64,000 nucleotides of DNA from Neobacillus nitrireducens (GCF_030915405.1 NZ_CP133262.1:4170501-4234500); one strand, 5' to 3'; numbered from the stretch's first letter, positions 41,942-52,786 are shown. Notes: generated from the letters alone by a model not told the origin. Numbers and translations: made by a program.

Positions 41942-44065
41942 ATGTTTTCCGTTGCCAAAGAAAAAGTGAAACCAATTATTTCAATAGACGTGGATGAAAA
42001 TGAAGCTGTTCTTCGTTCTGCCTTAAATGACCTTAAAGAACCCTTTTTATTTTTAAAAAAACAAAATCATTTATTTGCTTATGTATTAATAGAAAGTCAT
42101 AAAAAAGAGCAAGTTACGATTGCCTCCCTGGTTGAAGAAGCGAAATCGATAGATAGCATCTGCCATTTGAGCGATCAAATATCCTTGCCTGTTTTGTTCC
42201 AAATTATTGGAGAACCCTTTGCCATCGTTAGAGGAGAGAACGGTTTACCAACAGGTTATATTCGCAGAGAAGACGTTTTGGCGGAACTTTTTAAACAGGA
42301 AAATAAAAGTGTCGACTTACTAAAAATTATTCTAACCTCGATTCCAATGGGGATTTTTGTATTAGATAGTGAAAAACAAATTATTAATTATAATGAAGCT
42401 GGATTAAAAATGATTCGATCAACCGCAGAAAAGATCAAGAATCTTCCTGCAGGTGAGATCTTTAGCCGAACTCATCTTGATCAGGTATTTGCAACCGGCA
42501 AGACGCTGCTGAATCATCTGGTCATTAAAAATGAAATCGGTATTCTCGTCGATTATAGCCCGATTTTAAACTATAAGAATGAAGTCGATGGCATCATTAT
42601 TGTTGCCCAAGATTTGCCCATGGTTGAAGAAATGGCGATGGAAATTGAATATATTAAAGATTTAAATAAAGACTTGAATGCAATTTTGTCCAGTATCTAT
42701 GATGAAATCCTCGTTGTGAATAACAAAGGAGAGCTCCTCAGATATAGTGAAAATATCATTCGGGATTTTTGGAACGTTGATTTAAAAGAACTTATTGGAA
42801 AAAATATTCTCGAACTTGAAGACCTAGGGTTGTTTACACCATCGGTCACAAGACTTGTTTTAGAAAAGCGAAAAAAGGTCTCCGTGGTTCAAGAAACGAA
42901 GACAGGAAGAAAAATTCTTGCTGTCGGAAATCCTGTCTTTAATGAAAAAAATGAACTTGACCGAATTATCATCGCTTCACGTGATATTACCGAAACAACA
43001 AAATTAAAAAGTGAACTTCATGAAATTAAAAAAATATCAGAACAATATAAAAAGGAATTGGATGACTTTAAAAGTAAGGACCGCTTTTTGAAAAAGCTTA
43101 TTTACTGCAGCCCAAAAATGGAGATGATTATTAATCAAGCTAAGAAGATAGCCGACTTTTCTTCGACAGTCCTTCTATACGGTGAATCCGGAGTCGGAAA
43201 AGAAGTGATTGCCCAAGCAATCCATCAATTAGGCAGGCGCCAGGCAAAGCCATTTCTTAAATTAAACTGTGGGGCTATCCCGGAAAATTTACTCGAAAGT
43301 GAACTTTTCGGCTATTCGAAAGGGTCTTTTACGGGTGCTGATAAGAACGGAAAAGAAGGATACTTTAAACAGGCAGATGGCGGAATTTTATTTCTGGATG
43401 AAATCGGTGAGATGCCAATCCATCTACAAGTAAAATTGTTACGAGTTCTGCAAGAGCAAGAAATCATTCCGATTGGAAGTACTACGCCCATTAAGGTGAA
43501 TGTGCAGATTATTGCGGCGACAAATAAAAAGTTGGAGAAAATGGTTGAAGAGGGTACCTTCCGAGAGGATTTGTTCTATCGCTTGAATGTCATTCCGATT
43601 CACATTCCGCCTCTAAGAGAACGGACAGAGGATATTTCGCTGCTCGCCTTTCATTTCCTTCAGCAATTGAATGAGAAATATGAGCGGAATTATCATCTAA
43701 CCCCTGATGCGATTAATGTATTAGAGTTTTATCCATGGCCGGGTAATGTCAGGGAACTACAAAATATTATTGAAAGATTAGTAGTTACTGCCGAACATTC
43801 ATCCATTGATGCGGAGTTCGTCAGTCAATTTTTATCAATGGGCTTTGAGCATAAAAAGATGAAGCCTGTCATTACAAGGGTCATTCCCTTGCAGGAGGCT
43901 GTCGATTATGTTGAGGAGCAGTTGATTGTAATGGCGATGAATCAATACAAAACAACAACCAAAGCTGCCAAAGCCTTAGGAATTAGTCAATCAACTGTAA
44001 GTAGGAAGTACCAAAAAATATTAAATGAGAAAAATATGAAAATAGAAAACTTGTCTACCCTGTAA
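41942..44065 (+). CDS. Sigma-54-dependent transcriptional activator (PAS-AAA-Fis type)
   Basis: The 707-residue regulator has an N-terminal sensory region (1-125) with a CBS-like segment ('GENGLPTGYIRREDVLAELF'), then two PAS domains (about 130-245 and 250-360). A short coiled coil leads to the sigma-54 interaction AAA domain (about 385-620), with Walker A 'LYGESGVGKEVIA', the sigma-54 loop 'YSKGSFTGAD' (GSFTGA in place of GAFTGA) and Walker B 'GGILFLDEIGEM'. The Fis-type helix-turn-helix is 'TTKAAKALGISQSTVSRKYQ' at the end. It resembles RocR-type activators and should drive the three -24/-12 promoters of this island, sensing a polyamine or amino acid through the N-terminal domains (inference). 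Confidence 0.9.
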   Translation: MFSVAKEKVKPIISIDVDENEAVLRSALNDLKEPFLFLKKQNHLFAYVLIESHKKEQVTIASLVEEAKSIDSICHLSDQISLPVLFQIIGEPFAIVRGENGLPTGYIRREDVLAELFKQENKSVDLLKIILTSIPMGIFVLDSEKQIINYNEAGLKMIRSTAEKIKNLPAGEIFSRTHLDQVFATGKTLLNHLVIKNEIGILVDYSPILNYKNEVDGIIIVAQDLPMVEEMAMEIEYIKDLNKDLNAILSSIYDEILVVNNKGELLRYSENIIRDFWNVDLKELIGKNILELEDLGLFTPSVTRLVLEKRKKVSVVQETKTGRKILAVGNPVFNEKNELDRIIIASRDITETTKLKSELHEIKKISEQYKKELDDFKSKDRFLKKLIYCSPKMEMIINQAKKIADFSSTVLLYGESGVGKEVIAQAIHQLGRRQAKPFLKLNCGAIPENLLESELFGYSKGSFTGADKNGKEGYFKQADGGILFLDEIGEMPIHLQVKLLRVLQEQEIIPIGSTTPIKVNVQIIAATNKKLEKMVEEGTFREDLFYRLNVIPIHIPPLRERTEDISLLAFHFLQQLNEKYERNYHLTPDAINVLEFYPWPGNVRELQNIIERLVVTAEHSSIDAEFVSQFLSMGFEHKKMKPVITRVIPLQEAVDYVEEQLIVMAMNQYKTTTKAAKALGISQSTVSRKYQKILNEKNMKIENLSTL

Positions 44066-44069
44066 AAAT

Positions 44070-44104
44070 TGCTTTAGATCATTGAGATCTAAAGCAGTTT
44101 TTTT
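44070..44104 (+). terminator. Terminator of the activator gene
   Basis: TGCTTTAGATC and GATCTAAAGCA pair perfectly over 11 bases with a five-base loop, followed by seven T. Confidence 0.92.
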
Positions 44105-44106
44105 GG

Positions 44107-44133
44107 TTATGCAAATCATAATACAATTATGCA
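44107..44133 (+). promoter_or_regulatory. Paired TTATGCA repeats, likely activator site for the putrescine operon
   Basis: GGTTATGCAAA (TTATGCA at 44107-44113) and AATTATGCAAA (44127-44133) are direct repeats with a 20-base step, about two helical turns. They end about 60 bases before the sigma-54 promoter at 44194, and match the pair at 38123-38148. Confidence 0.58.
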
Positions 44134-44193
44134 AAGTTGAATATTGTTTTTTTGAATACTTCGAATAAAGGTTATTTTGATAGTCAATAGGAA

Positions 44194-44210
44194 TTGGCAC
44201 GCTTCTTGCA
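44194..44210 (+). promoter_or_regulatory. Sigma-54 promoter of the putrescine catabolic operon
   Basis: TTGGCAC-N5-TTGCA matches the -24/-12 consensus fully. It lies 37 bases before the aldehyde dehydrogenase start and would drive four genes to 49992. Confidence 0.87.
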
Positions 44211-44246
44211 ATATTGATAGTGAGGGTGAATAAAGGAGGAATTTAA

Positions 44247-45740
44247 ATGGTCGAGGTAAAAAAACGAGTTGTAAACCTGAAGATGTTTATTGATGGTGAA
44301 TGGAAAGATGCCGAAAATCAAGAAACACGCCCAGTTCTTAATCCTGCAAATGGTGAGGTTATTTCATATGCCCCTGAAGGAACGGCCGCTGACGCTCGTG
44401 CAGCCATATATGCAGCACGAAGAGCTTTCGAAGAGGGAGTCTGGTCTGGGATTTCTGCTCAAGAAAGAGCATCTTATTTATTAAAAATTGCTGATAAAAT
44501 TGAGGATTATGCTGATGAATTAACCCAATTAGAAACGTTGGATAACGGAAAACCATTGCGAGAAGCAGGTTTTGATGTAGGTGATGCCGCCGCCTGTTTT
44601 CGCTATTATGCAGGCCTGATTACAAAGCCGGATGGACAGACCTACCATGTCGCCGATCCAATGCAGGCGATGGTTGTCCGTGAACCTGTCGGTGTTTGCG
44701 GCTTAATTGTTCCGTGGAACTATCCACTGTTAATGAGTGTTTGGAAAATTGCTCCTGCCTTAGCTGCAGGAAATACAATTGTCTTTAAACCGTCAGAGGT
44801 GACACCTGTCACCCCGAAAAAGCTTTTTGAAATTTTTGAGGAAGTTGGATTGCCAAAAGGGGTAGCCAATATGGTGATGGGTGCCGGTGCTGTGGTTGGA
44901 AATGAAATCGCTTCCCACCCTGAGGTCGATATGATTTCGTTTACAGGCGGAACGAAAACGGGTAAGCACATTATGAAAACGGCAGCAGATACGATGAAGA
45001 AGGTTTCTTTAGAGTTAGGTGGTAAATCGCCCAATATCATTTTTGCTGATGCTGACTTTGAAACCGCAGTCGATTATGCCCTATTTGGTATCTACGCAGG
45101 TTCTGGTCAAGTATGCTCCGCAGGTTCAAGAATCCTTGTTGAAGAAAGCATTTATGATCAATTCGTCGCTCGATTTGTTGAACGGGCTAAACAAATTCAA
45201 GTAGGACCCGGGAATGCCTCTGGAACAGAGATGGGCCCGCTTGTCAGTCAAGAACACTTAGAAAAAGTTCTTTCTTACATTGAAATAGGCAAGCAAGAAG
45301 GTGCGCAGATTGCATGCGGTGGAAAGCGGATTGTTGGTAACGGGTTAGAAAAAGGTTATTTTGTTGAACCAACCGTTTTTGTCAATGTGAACCAAGAGAT
45401 GCGAATAGTCCAGGAGGAAATCTTTGGCCCTGTTGTTGTCATCCAGAAGTTCAAGGGCGAAGAGGAGGCTATTAAACTTGCAAATGGTACGGTTTATGGG
45501 TTAGCCGGTGGTGTGTTTACTAATAATGGTGCAAAGGGTCTGCGTGTTATTAAAAAGCTGCGTGCAGGGATTACATGGGTAAATTCCTACCATCCGACGT
45601 ATAACGAGGCACCATGGGGCGGCTATAAGCAAAGTGGGATTGGCCGCAGTCTTGGAACGTTCGGACTGGAAGAATTTCAAGAAATAAAACAGATCAATAT
45701 CAATTTACAAGTAGAACCTATTGGCTGGTTTTCTAACTAA
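44247..45740 (+). CDS. NAD-dependent aldehyde dehydrogenase (likely 4-aminobutyraldehyde)
   Basis: The 497-residue ALDH has 'PWNYPLLMSVWKIAPALAAG' with the catalytic Asn (about 155), 'FTGGTKTGKHIM' for NAD, 'LELGGKSPNIIF' with the catalytic Glu (about 256), and the nucleophile in 'GSGQVCSAGSRIL' (about Cys290). The C-terminal 'WGGYKQSGIGRSLG' matches betaine- and aminoaldehyde-type ALDHs such as PuuC and PatD. As the first gene of an operon with putrescine aminotransferase, it probably oxidises 4-aminobutyraldehyde (1-pyrroline) to GABA. AAAGGAGGAA precedes ATG 44247. Confidence 0.85.
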   Translation: MVEVKKRVVNLKMFIDGEWKDAENQETRPVLNPANGEVISYAPEGTAADARAAIYAARRAFEEGVWSGISAQERASYLLKIADKIEDYADELTQLETLDNGKPLREAGFDVGDAAACFRYYAGLITKPDGQTYHVADPMQAMVVREPVGVCGLIVPWNYPLLMSVWKIAPALAAGNTIVFKPSEVTPVTPKKLFEIFEEVGLPKGVANMVMGAGAVVGNEIASHPEVDMISFTGGTKTGKHIMKTAADTMKKVSLELGGKSPNIIFADADFETAVDYALFGIYAGSGQVCSAGSRILVEESIYDQFVARFVERAKQIQVGPGNASGTEMGPLVSQEHLEKVLSYIEIGKQEGAQIACGGKRIVGNGLEKGYFVEPTVFVNVNQEMRIVQEEIFGPVVVIQKFKGEEEAIKLANGTVYGLAGGVFTNNGAKGLRVIKKLRAGITWVNSYHPTYNEAPWGGYKQSGIGRSLGTFGLEEFQEIKQININLQVEPIGWFSN

Positions 45741-45760
45741 ACATAAAATTGGAGGAATAA

Positions 45761-47137
<1,377 letters not shown>

Positions 47138-47162
47138 GGTTTTTTAAAGGGGGAGCACAGAA

Positions 47163-48533
47163 GTGGAGAAGAAGTATGTCAAACTCCAAACAGAGATACC
47201 CGGACCGAAATCGAAGCAAATATTGGAGCGAAGAAATAAATATGTCCCAAAAGGAATTTCAAATAACAGCCAGGCCTTTGTTAAAAAGGCACAAGGAGCC
47301 CTGGTAGAAGATGTGGACGGTAATTGTTACATTGATTTTGCCGGTGCGATTGGAACGATAAACGTTGGCCACTCCCATCCAAGAGTAGTAAGAGCGTTAC
47401 AGGAACAAGCAAGTCAATATATCCACACAGGCTTTAATGTCATGATGTATGAATCGTATATTAATTTAGCCGAGCGATTATGTGAACTTGCGCCGGGTGA
47501 ATTTGACAAGCAGGCTGCTTTTTTTAACAGTGGTGCAGAAGCGGTGGAGAACGCCGTAAAGATTGCCAGGAAATATACAAAACGCCAGGGGATTGTTTCG
47601 TTTACGAGAGGGTTCCATGGCCGGACATTAATGACCATGACGATGACAAGTAAAGTGAAACCCTATAAGTATGGCTTTGGACCATTCGCTCCGGAAGTTT
47701 ACAAGGCACCATATCCCTATGTGTACCGCCGTCCGGAAGGAATGAATGAGCAGCAATATAGCGCGATGATCATCGAGCAATTTGAACAGTTTCTACTTGC
47801 AGAAGTCGCCCCAGAAACGATTGCGGCTGTCGTGATGGAGCCTGTTCAGGGCGAAGGCGGATTTATAGTGCCTGACACCGCCTTTGTGAAACGGATCAGA
47901 GAAATCTGTACACAATATGGGATCTTGTTTATTGCTGATGAAATCCAAACCGGGTTTGCACGGACTGGAAAATACTTTGCTATAGACCATTTTGATGTTA
48001 TTCCTGATTTAATAACAATTTCGAAATCGATGGGTGCTGGGGTTCCTATTAGCGGTGTGATTGGCAGGGCGGAAATTATGAATAGCGCTGAAGTTGGTGA
48101 AATCGGCGGAACGTATGCGGGGAGTCCGCTTGGATGCCGGGCTGCACTAACTGTATTGGATATCATTGAAAGTGAACAACTCAATGACCGGGCACGGAAA
48201 ATAGGGAACCGAGTGCTTGAAAAGATGCATCTTTTAGCGGAGCGTTTCGAAGGTATTGGTGATGTTCGCGGCCTCGGTGCGATGTGTGCAATGGAAATGG
48301 TCAAGGATAGACAATCGAAAACACCGGATAAAGAAGCAACCGGGAAAATTGTAAAAGCAGCAGCGGAACGTGGTTTGATGTTACTTAGTGCAGGGATTTA
48401 CAGTAATGTTATTCGCCTCCTTATGCCGATTACAATCACAGATGAACAACTTGAAGAGGGCTTACAAATTCTTGAAGAAGCAATCGAAGCCGTCTATAAA
48501 AATGATCCTGCTTTATCGGTTGGAGGGGAATAA
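47163..48533 (+). CDS. gabT: 4-aminobutyrate aminotransferase
   Basis: GabT converts GABA and 2-oxoglutarate to succinate semialdehyde and glutamate. The 456-residue class III aminotransferase has 'YIDFAGAIGTINVGHSHPRV', 'FFNSGAEAVENAVKIARKYT', 'FTRGFHGRTLMTMTMTSKV', 'VMEPVQGEGGFIVPD', 'FIADEIQTGFARTGKYFA' (PLP Asp) and the Schiff-base lysine in 'ITISKSMGAGVPISGV' (about 281). The GTG start at 47163 follows AAAGGGGGA. It is 25 bases after patA and one base before the gabD start, in the same transcript. Confidence 0.9.
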   Translation: MEKKYVKLQTEIPGPKSKQILERRNKYVPKGISNNSQAFVKKAQGALVEDVDGNCYIDFAGAIGTINVGHSHPRVVRALQEQASQYIHTGFNVMMYESYINLAERLCELAPGEFDKQAAFFNSGAEAVENAVKIARKYTKRQGIVSFTRGFHGRTLMTMTMTSKVKPYKYGFGPFAPEVYKAPYPYVYRRPEGMNEQQYSAMIIEQFEQFLLAEVAPETIAAVVMEPVQGEGGFIVPDTAFVKRIREICTQYGILFIADEIQTGFARTGKYFAIDHFDVIPDLITISKSMGAGVPISGVIGRAEIMNSAEVGEIGGTYAGSPLGCRAALTVLDIIESEQLNDRARKIGNRVLEKMHLLAERFEGIGDVRGLGAMCAMEMVKDRQSKTPDKEATGKIVKAAAERGLMLLSAGIYSNVIRLLMPITITDEQLEEGLQILEEAIEAVYKNDPALSVGGE

Positions 48534-48534
48534 A

Positions 48535-49992
48535 GTGGATATTGTCAGGAAAAATTATCAGGTTTATCCCATGTATCTAAATGGAGAATGGGTAGGCAAT
48601 GACTATGAGGTTTTAACTAAAGTGATCAATCCTGCCACAAAGGAAGTTATCGGTGCGGTTCCAACAGGGGGCGCATATGAGGCAGAGCAGGCAGTAGATG
48701 CGGCGAGTAAGGCCTTCAGAATCTGGTCAAAGAAAACAGCGGAAGAACGCTATCAACTGTTGATGAATTGGTTCAAATTAATAGATGAAAATAAGGATGA
48801 AGTTGCGCGGATTATGACAATTGAGCAAGGAAAACCATTCAAAGAAGCACTTGGTGAAGTTCAGTATGCGAATGGCTTCATTTCTTGGTATGCCGAAGAG
48901 GGGAAACGTGTGTACGGCGAATCAATCCCTGCATCACATCCGAATAAAAGAATACTCGTAAGAAAAGAACCAGTTGGCGTGATTGCCGCAATTACGCCGT
49001 GGAATTTCCCCGCAGCAATGATTACCAGAAAAGTAGCCCCGGCACTTGCTGCAGGCTGCACGGCTGTTGTGAAACCAGCAAACCAAACTCCGCTAACGGC
49101 ACTAAAAATCGCCGAACTAGCCCATGAAGCAGGCATACCTGCAGGTGTATTAAACGTGATTACTGGAAGGTCATCAGAAATAGGGGAAGCATGGCTGAAG
49201 GACCCACGCGTCACAAAGATTACCTTTACCGGGTCAACAGAGGTAGGTAAAACCTTGATGCGTGGTGCCGCGGAAACGGTTAAAAAAGTATCACTTGAAC
49301 TTGGCGGAAATGCTCCGTTTATCGTAATGGATGATGCTAATTTGATGAAAGCAGCGGCAGGACTTGTCCAATCAAAATTTCGTAATGCGGGTCAAACCTG
49401 TATTTGCACGAATCGGGTTTATGTACAAGAGGGGGTCGTGGAAGAATTTATTAAGCTGTTTCAAGGAGAAGTTGAAAAGCTTAAAGTCGGAAACGGTCTC
49501 GTGGAAGGAACGGATATTGGTCCATTGATTGATGAAGCAGCTTATAAAAAAGTTGAAGGATTGGTTAAGGATGCAGTTGAAAAAGGTGGGACAGTCACTT
49601 ATAGCGGACTTATGCCTGCGAAAAACAGCGGCTATTTCTATGCTCCAACCATTTTGACCAATATTAATGATGAAATGGAATGTATGCAGGATGAAATCTT
49701 TGGCCCTCTCGCTCCGATTTCCACCTTTAAAACGGAAGAGGAAGTGATTGAACGGGCAAATAATTCTTGTTACGGACTAGCTGCTTATGTGTATACAGAA
49801 AATCTAAGCCGCTCCTTTCGAATCACAGAACAACTGGAGTACGGAATTATTGGCCTGAATGATGCCTTGCCATCTGTGGTTCAAGCCCCATTCGGAGGCT
49901 TTAAGGAGAGCGGTCTTGGCCGTGAAGGCGGTCACTATGGCATCGAAGAGTTTTTAGAAGTAAAATATATATCAATAGGTCTGGATTTATAA
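48535..49992 (+). CDS. gabD: Succinate-semialdehyde dehydrogenase
   Basis: GabD oxidises succinate semialdehyde to succinate, the exit to the TCA cycle. The 485-residue ALDH has 'PWNFPAAMITRKVAPALAAG', 'FTGSTEVGKTLMRGAA', 'LELGGNAPFIVMDDAN' with the catalytic Glu, and the nucleophile in 'NAGQTCICTNRVYV' (about Cys290). It ends 'PFGGFKESGLGREGGHYGIE'. The CICTNR and GREGGHYG stretches are typical of GabD. GTG 48535 sits 5 bases after GGAGGGG; upstream in-frame starts lie inside gabT and are unlikely. A strong terminator follows. Confidence 0.9.
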   Translation: MDIVRKNYQVYPMYLNGEWVGNDYEVLTKVINPATKEVIGAVPTGGAYEAEQAVDAASKAFRIWSKKTAEERYQLLMNWFKLIDENKDEVARIMTIEQGKPFKEALGEVQYANGFISWYAEEGKRVYGESIPASHPNKRILVRKEPVGVIAAITPWNFPAAMITRKVAPALAAGCTAVVKPANQTPLTALKIAELAHEAGIPAGVLNVITGRSSEIGEAWLKDPRVTKITFTGSTEVGKTLMRGAAETVKKVSLELGGNAPFIVMDDANLMKAAAGLVQSKFRNAGQTCICTNRVYVQEGVVEEFIKLFQGEVEKLKVGNGLVEGTDIGPLIDEAAYKKVEGLVKDAVEKGGTVTYSGLMPAKNSGYFYAPTILTNINDEMECMQDEIFGPLAPISTFKTEEEVIERANNSCYGLAAYVYTENLSRSFRITEQLEYGIIGLNDALPSVVQAPFGGFKESGLGREGGHYGIEEFLEVKYISIGLDL

Positions 49993-50039
49993 GAGCCCTT
50001 CGTAAAGAAAGTTGAATGAAAAAGATACTTTTTTAGTAA

Positions 50040-50089
50040 AAAGAACAAGCCGTGGAGTCGGAGCACTTCGGACACGGCTTGTTCTTTTT
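50040..50089 (+). terminator. Terminator of the putrescine operon
   Basis: AAAGAACAAGCCGTG and CACGGCTTGTTCTTT form a 15-base stem with T residues after it, about 50 bases past the gabD stop. Confidence 0.9.
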
Positions 50090-50176
50090 AATTATTTGAA
50101 CAATTTACTTCAAATCGTTTACCTTGCTGTGTTACGATATCGTATAAAAGCAAATGGGAAAAAGAGGGTGTAGAAA

Positions 50177-51300
50177 GTGATTAAAACAATTTTGTTTGAC
50201 GTTGATGGGGTACTTTTAAGCGAGGAGCATTATTTTGATGCATCTGCTTTAACGGTATGGGAGATGTTGATTAGCAGTAATTATTTGGGCCTCGAACCAG
50301 AGCAGTTTGTAACGGATTATAATGAAGAACAAATCAAGGAAATACGAGAGTTAGTATTTGAAAATGATAAAGTCCTCAAATTTATGAAATCACGCGGTCT
50401 AAACGCTAACTGGGACATGATTTACCTTTCGTTCTGCCACCAACTCATTCATCTGTTGTCGCAAATTAACGATACAGAGTATGAGAAAATCAATAACTGG
50501 TGTCAGGCACCAATTACAAGAGAAACATTATTGGAGATTGGCCAGGTGTTGAGTCGTTATCCTGTAAAGCTGGATTTCCGTTTGTTTGTGGAAGAGTTTG
50601 CACGATCAGAGGCAACGAAGCAGGAATTGTTTAGTTATTTGAATGAGCTGGTGTCAGAGAAACTTCGTGTAGAAACTACTATTTTTAAAAAGGGTGAGCT
50701 ATGGTCTGTTTGTGAGCATGTTTCCCAAGAATGGTATGTGGGGGATGAACATGTTCTCGCCTCTACGGGGAGACCATCGGTTCAAAAGGGGAAGAAGGGC
50801 TTTCTCGCAAATGAAACGACATTAGCTCCGAAGCAGGAAATTGATGAGTTATTCCAATTCCTAAACGCAGAAGGATTCACGATTGGAATCGGAACTGGCA
50901 GGCCTGAGCTTGAAACCATTCAGCCGTTTCAGCATTTAGATTGGTTGAAACAATTTGATGAAAAACGAATCATTACAGCGGATGAAGTGCTAAAGGCGGA
51001 AAAAGAGCTCCCGAACGGAAATCGCTGTCGAAGCCGCATCCATTTACCTATATCATGGGACTACTTGGTAAAGATGCACCGGTAAAGGAGTGCTTAAATA
51101 CATCTTTACCGCTTGAAAATGCGGAGACAATTCTAGTTGTGGGAGACTCTTTGGCTGATTTGATAGCGGCAAGACAATTAGGCTGCCAGTTTGCCGCGGT
51201 GTTAACGGGTCTGTCAGGAAAAGATGCGAGAAGTGATTTTGAAAAGCATGAAGCAGACTATATTCTAGATACAGTGCTTGATTTGAAAGGGATATTATAA
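50177..51300 (+). pseudogene. HAD-superfamily hydrolase gene with a single-base frameshift
   Basis: The frame from ATG 50177 starts with HAD motif I 'ILFDVDGVLLSEEHYFDASA' and runs to 51085. The rest of the protein continues in another frame to 51300, with motif IV 'LVVGDSLADLIAARQLGC'. Reading 'AEKELP' in the first frame and 'ERKSLSKPHPFTYIMG' in the second gives a continuous HAD sequence, including the motif III lysine (SKPHPF). This places a one-base loss near 51010-51013 in a short C run. The intact protein would have about 374 residues, with a large helical cap. Either the gene is broken or the base was missed in sequencing. The substrate is unknown. Confidence 0.8.
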
Positions 51301-51363
51301 AGGGAAGTGAAATTTCTAATTTTTCTAAAAAATAATCAAAATTGGAATCCTTTTATGGCGCGG

Positions 51364-51385
51364 TAGTAAACGCTTACAGTATAAT
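51364..51385 (+). promoter_or_regulatory. cre-like palindrome next to a -10 box upstream of hom
   Basis: TAGTAAACGCTTACA (51364-51378) fits the cre consensus at 14 of 15 positions, and TATAAT follows at 51380-51385. No convincing -35 is present at the right distance. It lies about 105 bases before the hom start. Confidence 0.35.
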
Positions 51386-51490
51386 TGCTAGAAACAAACC
51401 TATTGTAAAAAAATAAAGAGAATCATATAATGTCTACAAGAGAAAAACAAATGTGTGTCTCAAGTGGACAAGGGAGCGGGAGGATTAATC

Positions 51491-52786
51491 ATGAAAGCAA
51501 TCTCGATTGGGTTATTAGGTTTAGGTACTGTGGGTTGTGGGGTAGTAAAAATCATTAAAAAAAATCAAGATAAATTAATCCACCAGGTGGGTTGCCCAGT
51601 TATCATAAAAAAGATTCTTGTTCAAGATTTACATAAAGAAAGACCGGTTGAAATAGATACTAAGGTTTTAACCTCAAATGCAGACGAAATCCTTTTCGAT
51701 AAGGAAATTGATGTTGTAATCGAGGTTATGGGCGGAGTACAGGATACAAAAGATTATTTAATCACTGCCCTTCGTCAGGGTAAGCATGTTGTAACCGCAA
51801 ATAAGGATTTAATGGCTTTGCATGGTTCTGAGTTGTTAACAGTTGCTTCTGAACATGGCTGTGATCTGTTTTATGAAGCAAGTGTGGCCGGTGGTATCCC
51901 AATTCTCCGAGGATTAGTCGATGGACTTGCCTCAGACCGTATTAAGCAGCTAATGGGTATTGTAAATGGAACAACCAATTATATCCTAACAAAAATGAGT
52001 GACGAAGGCCGTTCCTACGAGGAGGTCCTTAAGGAAGCCCAGGAACTGGGATTTGCCGAGGCAGATCCAACTTCGGATGTCGAAGGACTAGATGCTGCTC
52101 GTAAAATGACGATATTAGCGACATTGGGCTTTTCAATGCATATCGATTTAGAAGATGTCCAAGTATCCGGTATCTCAAAGGTGACCGATGAAGATTTGCG
52201 TTATGGAAAACAACTGGGATATACCATGAAATTAATTGGTTATGCCCATCGTGAAGGGGAGAAAGTTGAGGTAAGTGTAGCTCCTACCTTCTTATCAAAC
52301 AATCACCCACTTGCTTCGGTACAAAATGAGTATAATGCTGTATATGTTTATGGTGAGTCGGTAGGCGAAACGATGTTTTATGGACCTGGTGCCGGAAGCT
52401 TGCCAACTGCCACTGCCATTGTTTCAGACTTAGTTGCGGTCATTAAAAATCTACGACTTGGGGTAAATGGACGAAGTGCTGTGACACCTCAATATCCGAA
52501 ACAATTAAAAGACAATGGCGAGAAGTATTCTAAATATTTCCTAAGGATTCATGTCCAGGACGAGGTTGGTGTTTTCGCAGATATTACGACCATCTTTGCA
52601 AAATACGGCGTCAGCTTTGAAAAAATCTTACAGCTGCCAGTTAAGAAAAATGAAACCTCTGAAATTGTATTGGTAACGCATCGAGCTTCGTTAACTAATT
52701 ACGATCAAATTTTACAAGAATTAAATGACCTCAACGCAGTTAAGGAAATTAAAAGTGCCTATAAGGTGGTGCGAAAGTCGTTATGA
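51491..52786 (+). CDS. hom: Homoserine dehydrogenase
   Basis: The enzyme reduces aspartate semialdehyde to homoserine, the branch to threonine and methionine. The 431-residue protein starts 'ISIGLLGLGTVGCGVVKII' (NAD(P) loop, residues 4-22) and has 'VVEVMGGVQDTKDYLITALR', 'VVTANKDLMALHG', 'YEASVAGGIPILRGL' and 'MGIVNGTTNYILTKMSDEG'. 'ADPTSDVEGLDAARKM' follows, then a C-terminal ACT domain (about 350-427, 'YFLRIHVQDEVGVFADITTI') for threonine feedback. ATG 51491 follows GGGAGGATTA; a GTG 36 bases upstream is not needed. Its stop overlaps the start of the thrC remnant (ATGA). Confidence 0.92.
   Translation: MKAISIGLLGLGTVGCGVVKIIKKNQDKLIHQVGCPVIIKKILVQDLHKERPVEIDTKVLTSNADEILFDKEIDVVIEVMGGVQDTKDYLITALRQGKHVVTANKDLMALHGSELLTVASEHGCDLFYEASVAGGIPILRGLVDGLASDRIKQLMGIVNGTTNYILTKMSDEGRSYEEVLKEAQELGFAEADPTSDVEGLDAARKMTILATLGFSMHIDLEDVQVSGISKVTDEDLRYGKQLGYTMKLIGYAHREGEKVEVSVAPTFLSNNHPLASVQNEYNAVYVYGESVGETMFYGPGAGSLPTATAIVSDLVAVIKNLRLGVNGRSAVTPQYPKQLKDNGEKYSKYFLRIHVQDEVGVFADITTIFAKYGVSFEKILQLPVKKNETSEIVLVTHRASLTNYDQILQELNDLNAVKEIKSAYKVVRKSL

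Noticed and set aside
51301..51490. T-box or other riboswitch upstream of hom
   Set aside because: No T-box bulge sequence, specifier stem or terminator was found in the 190-base gap.
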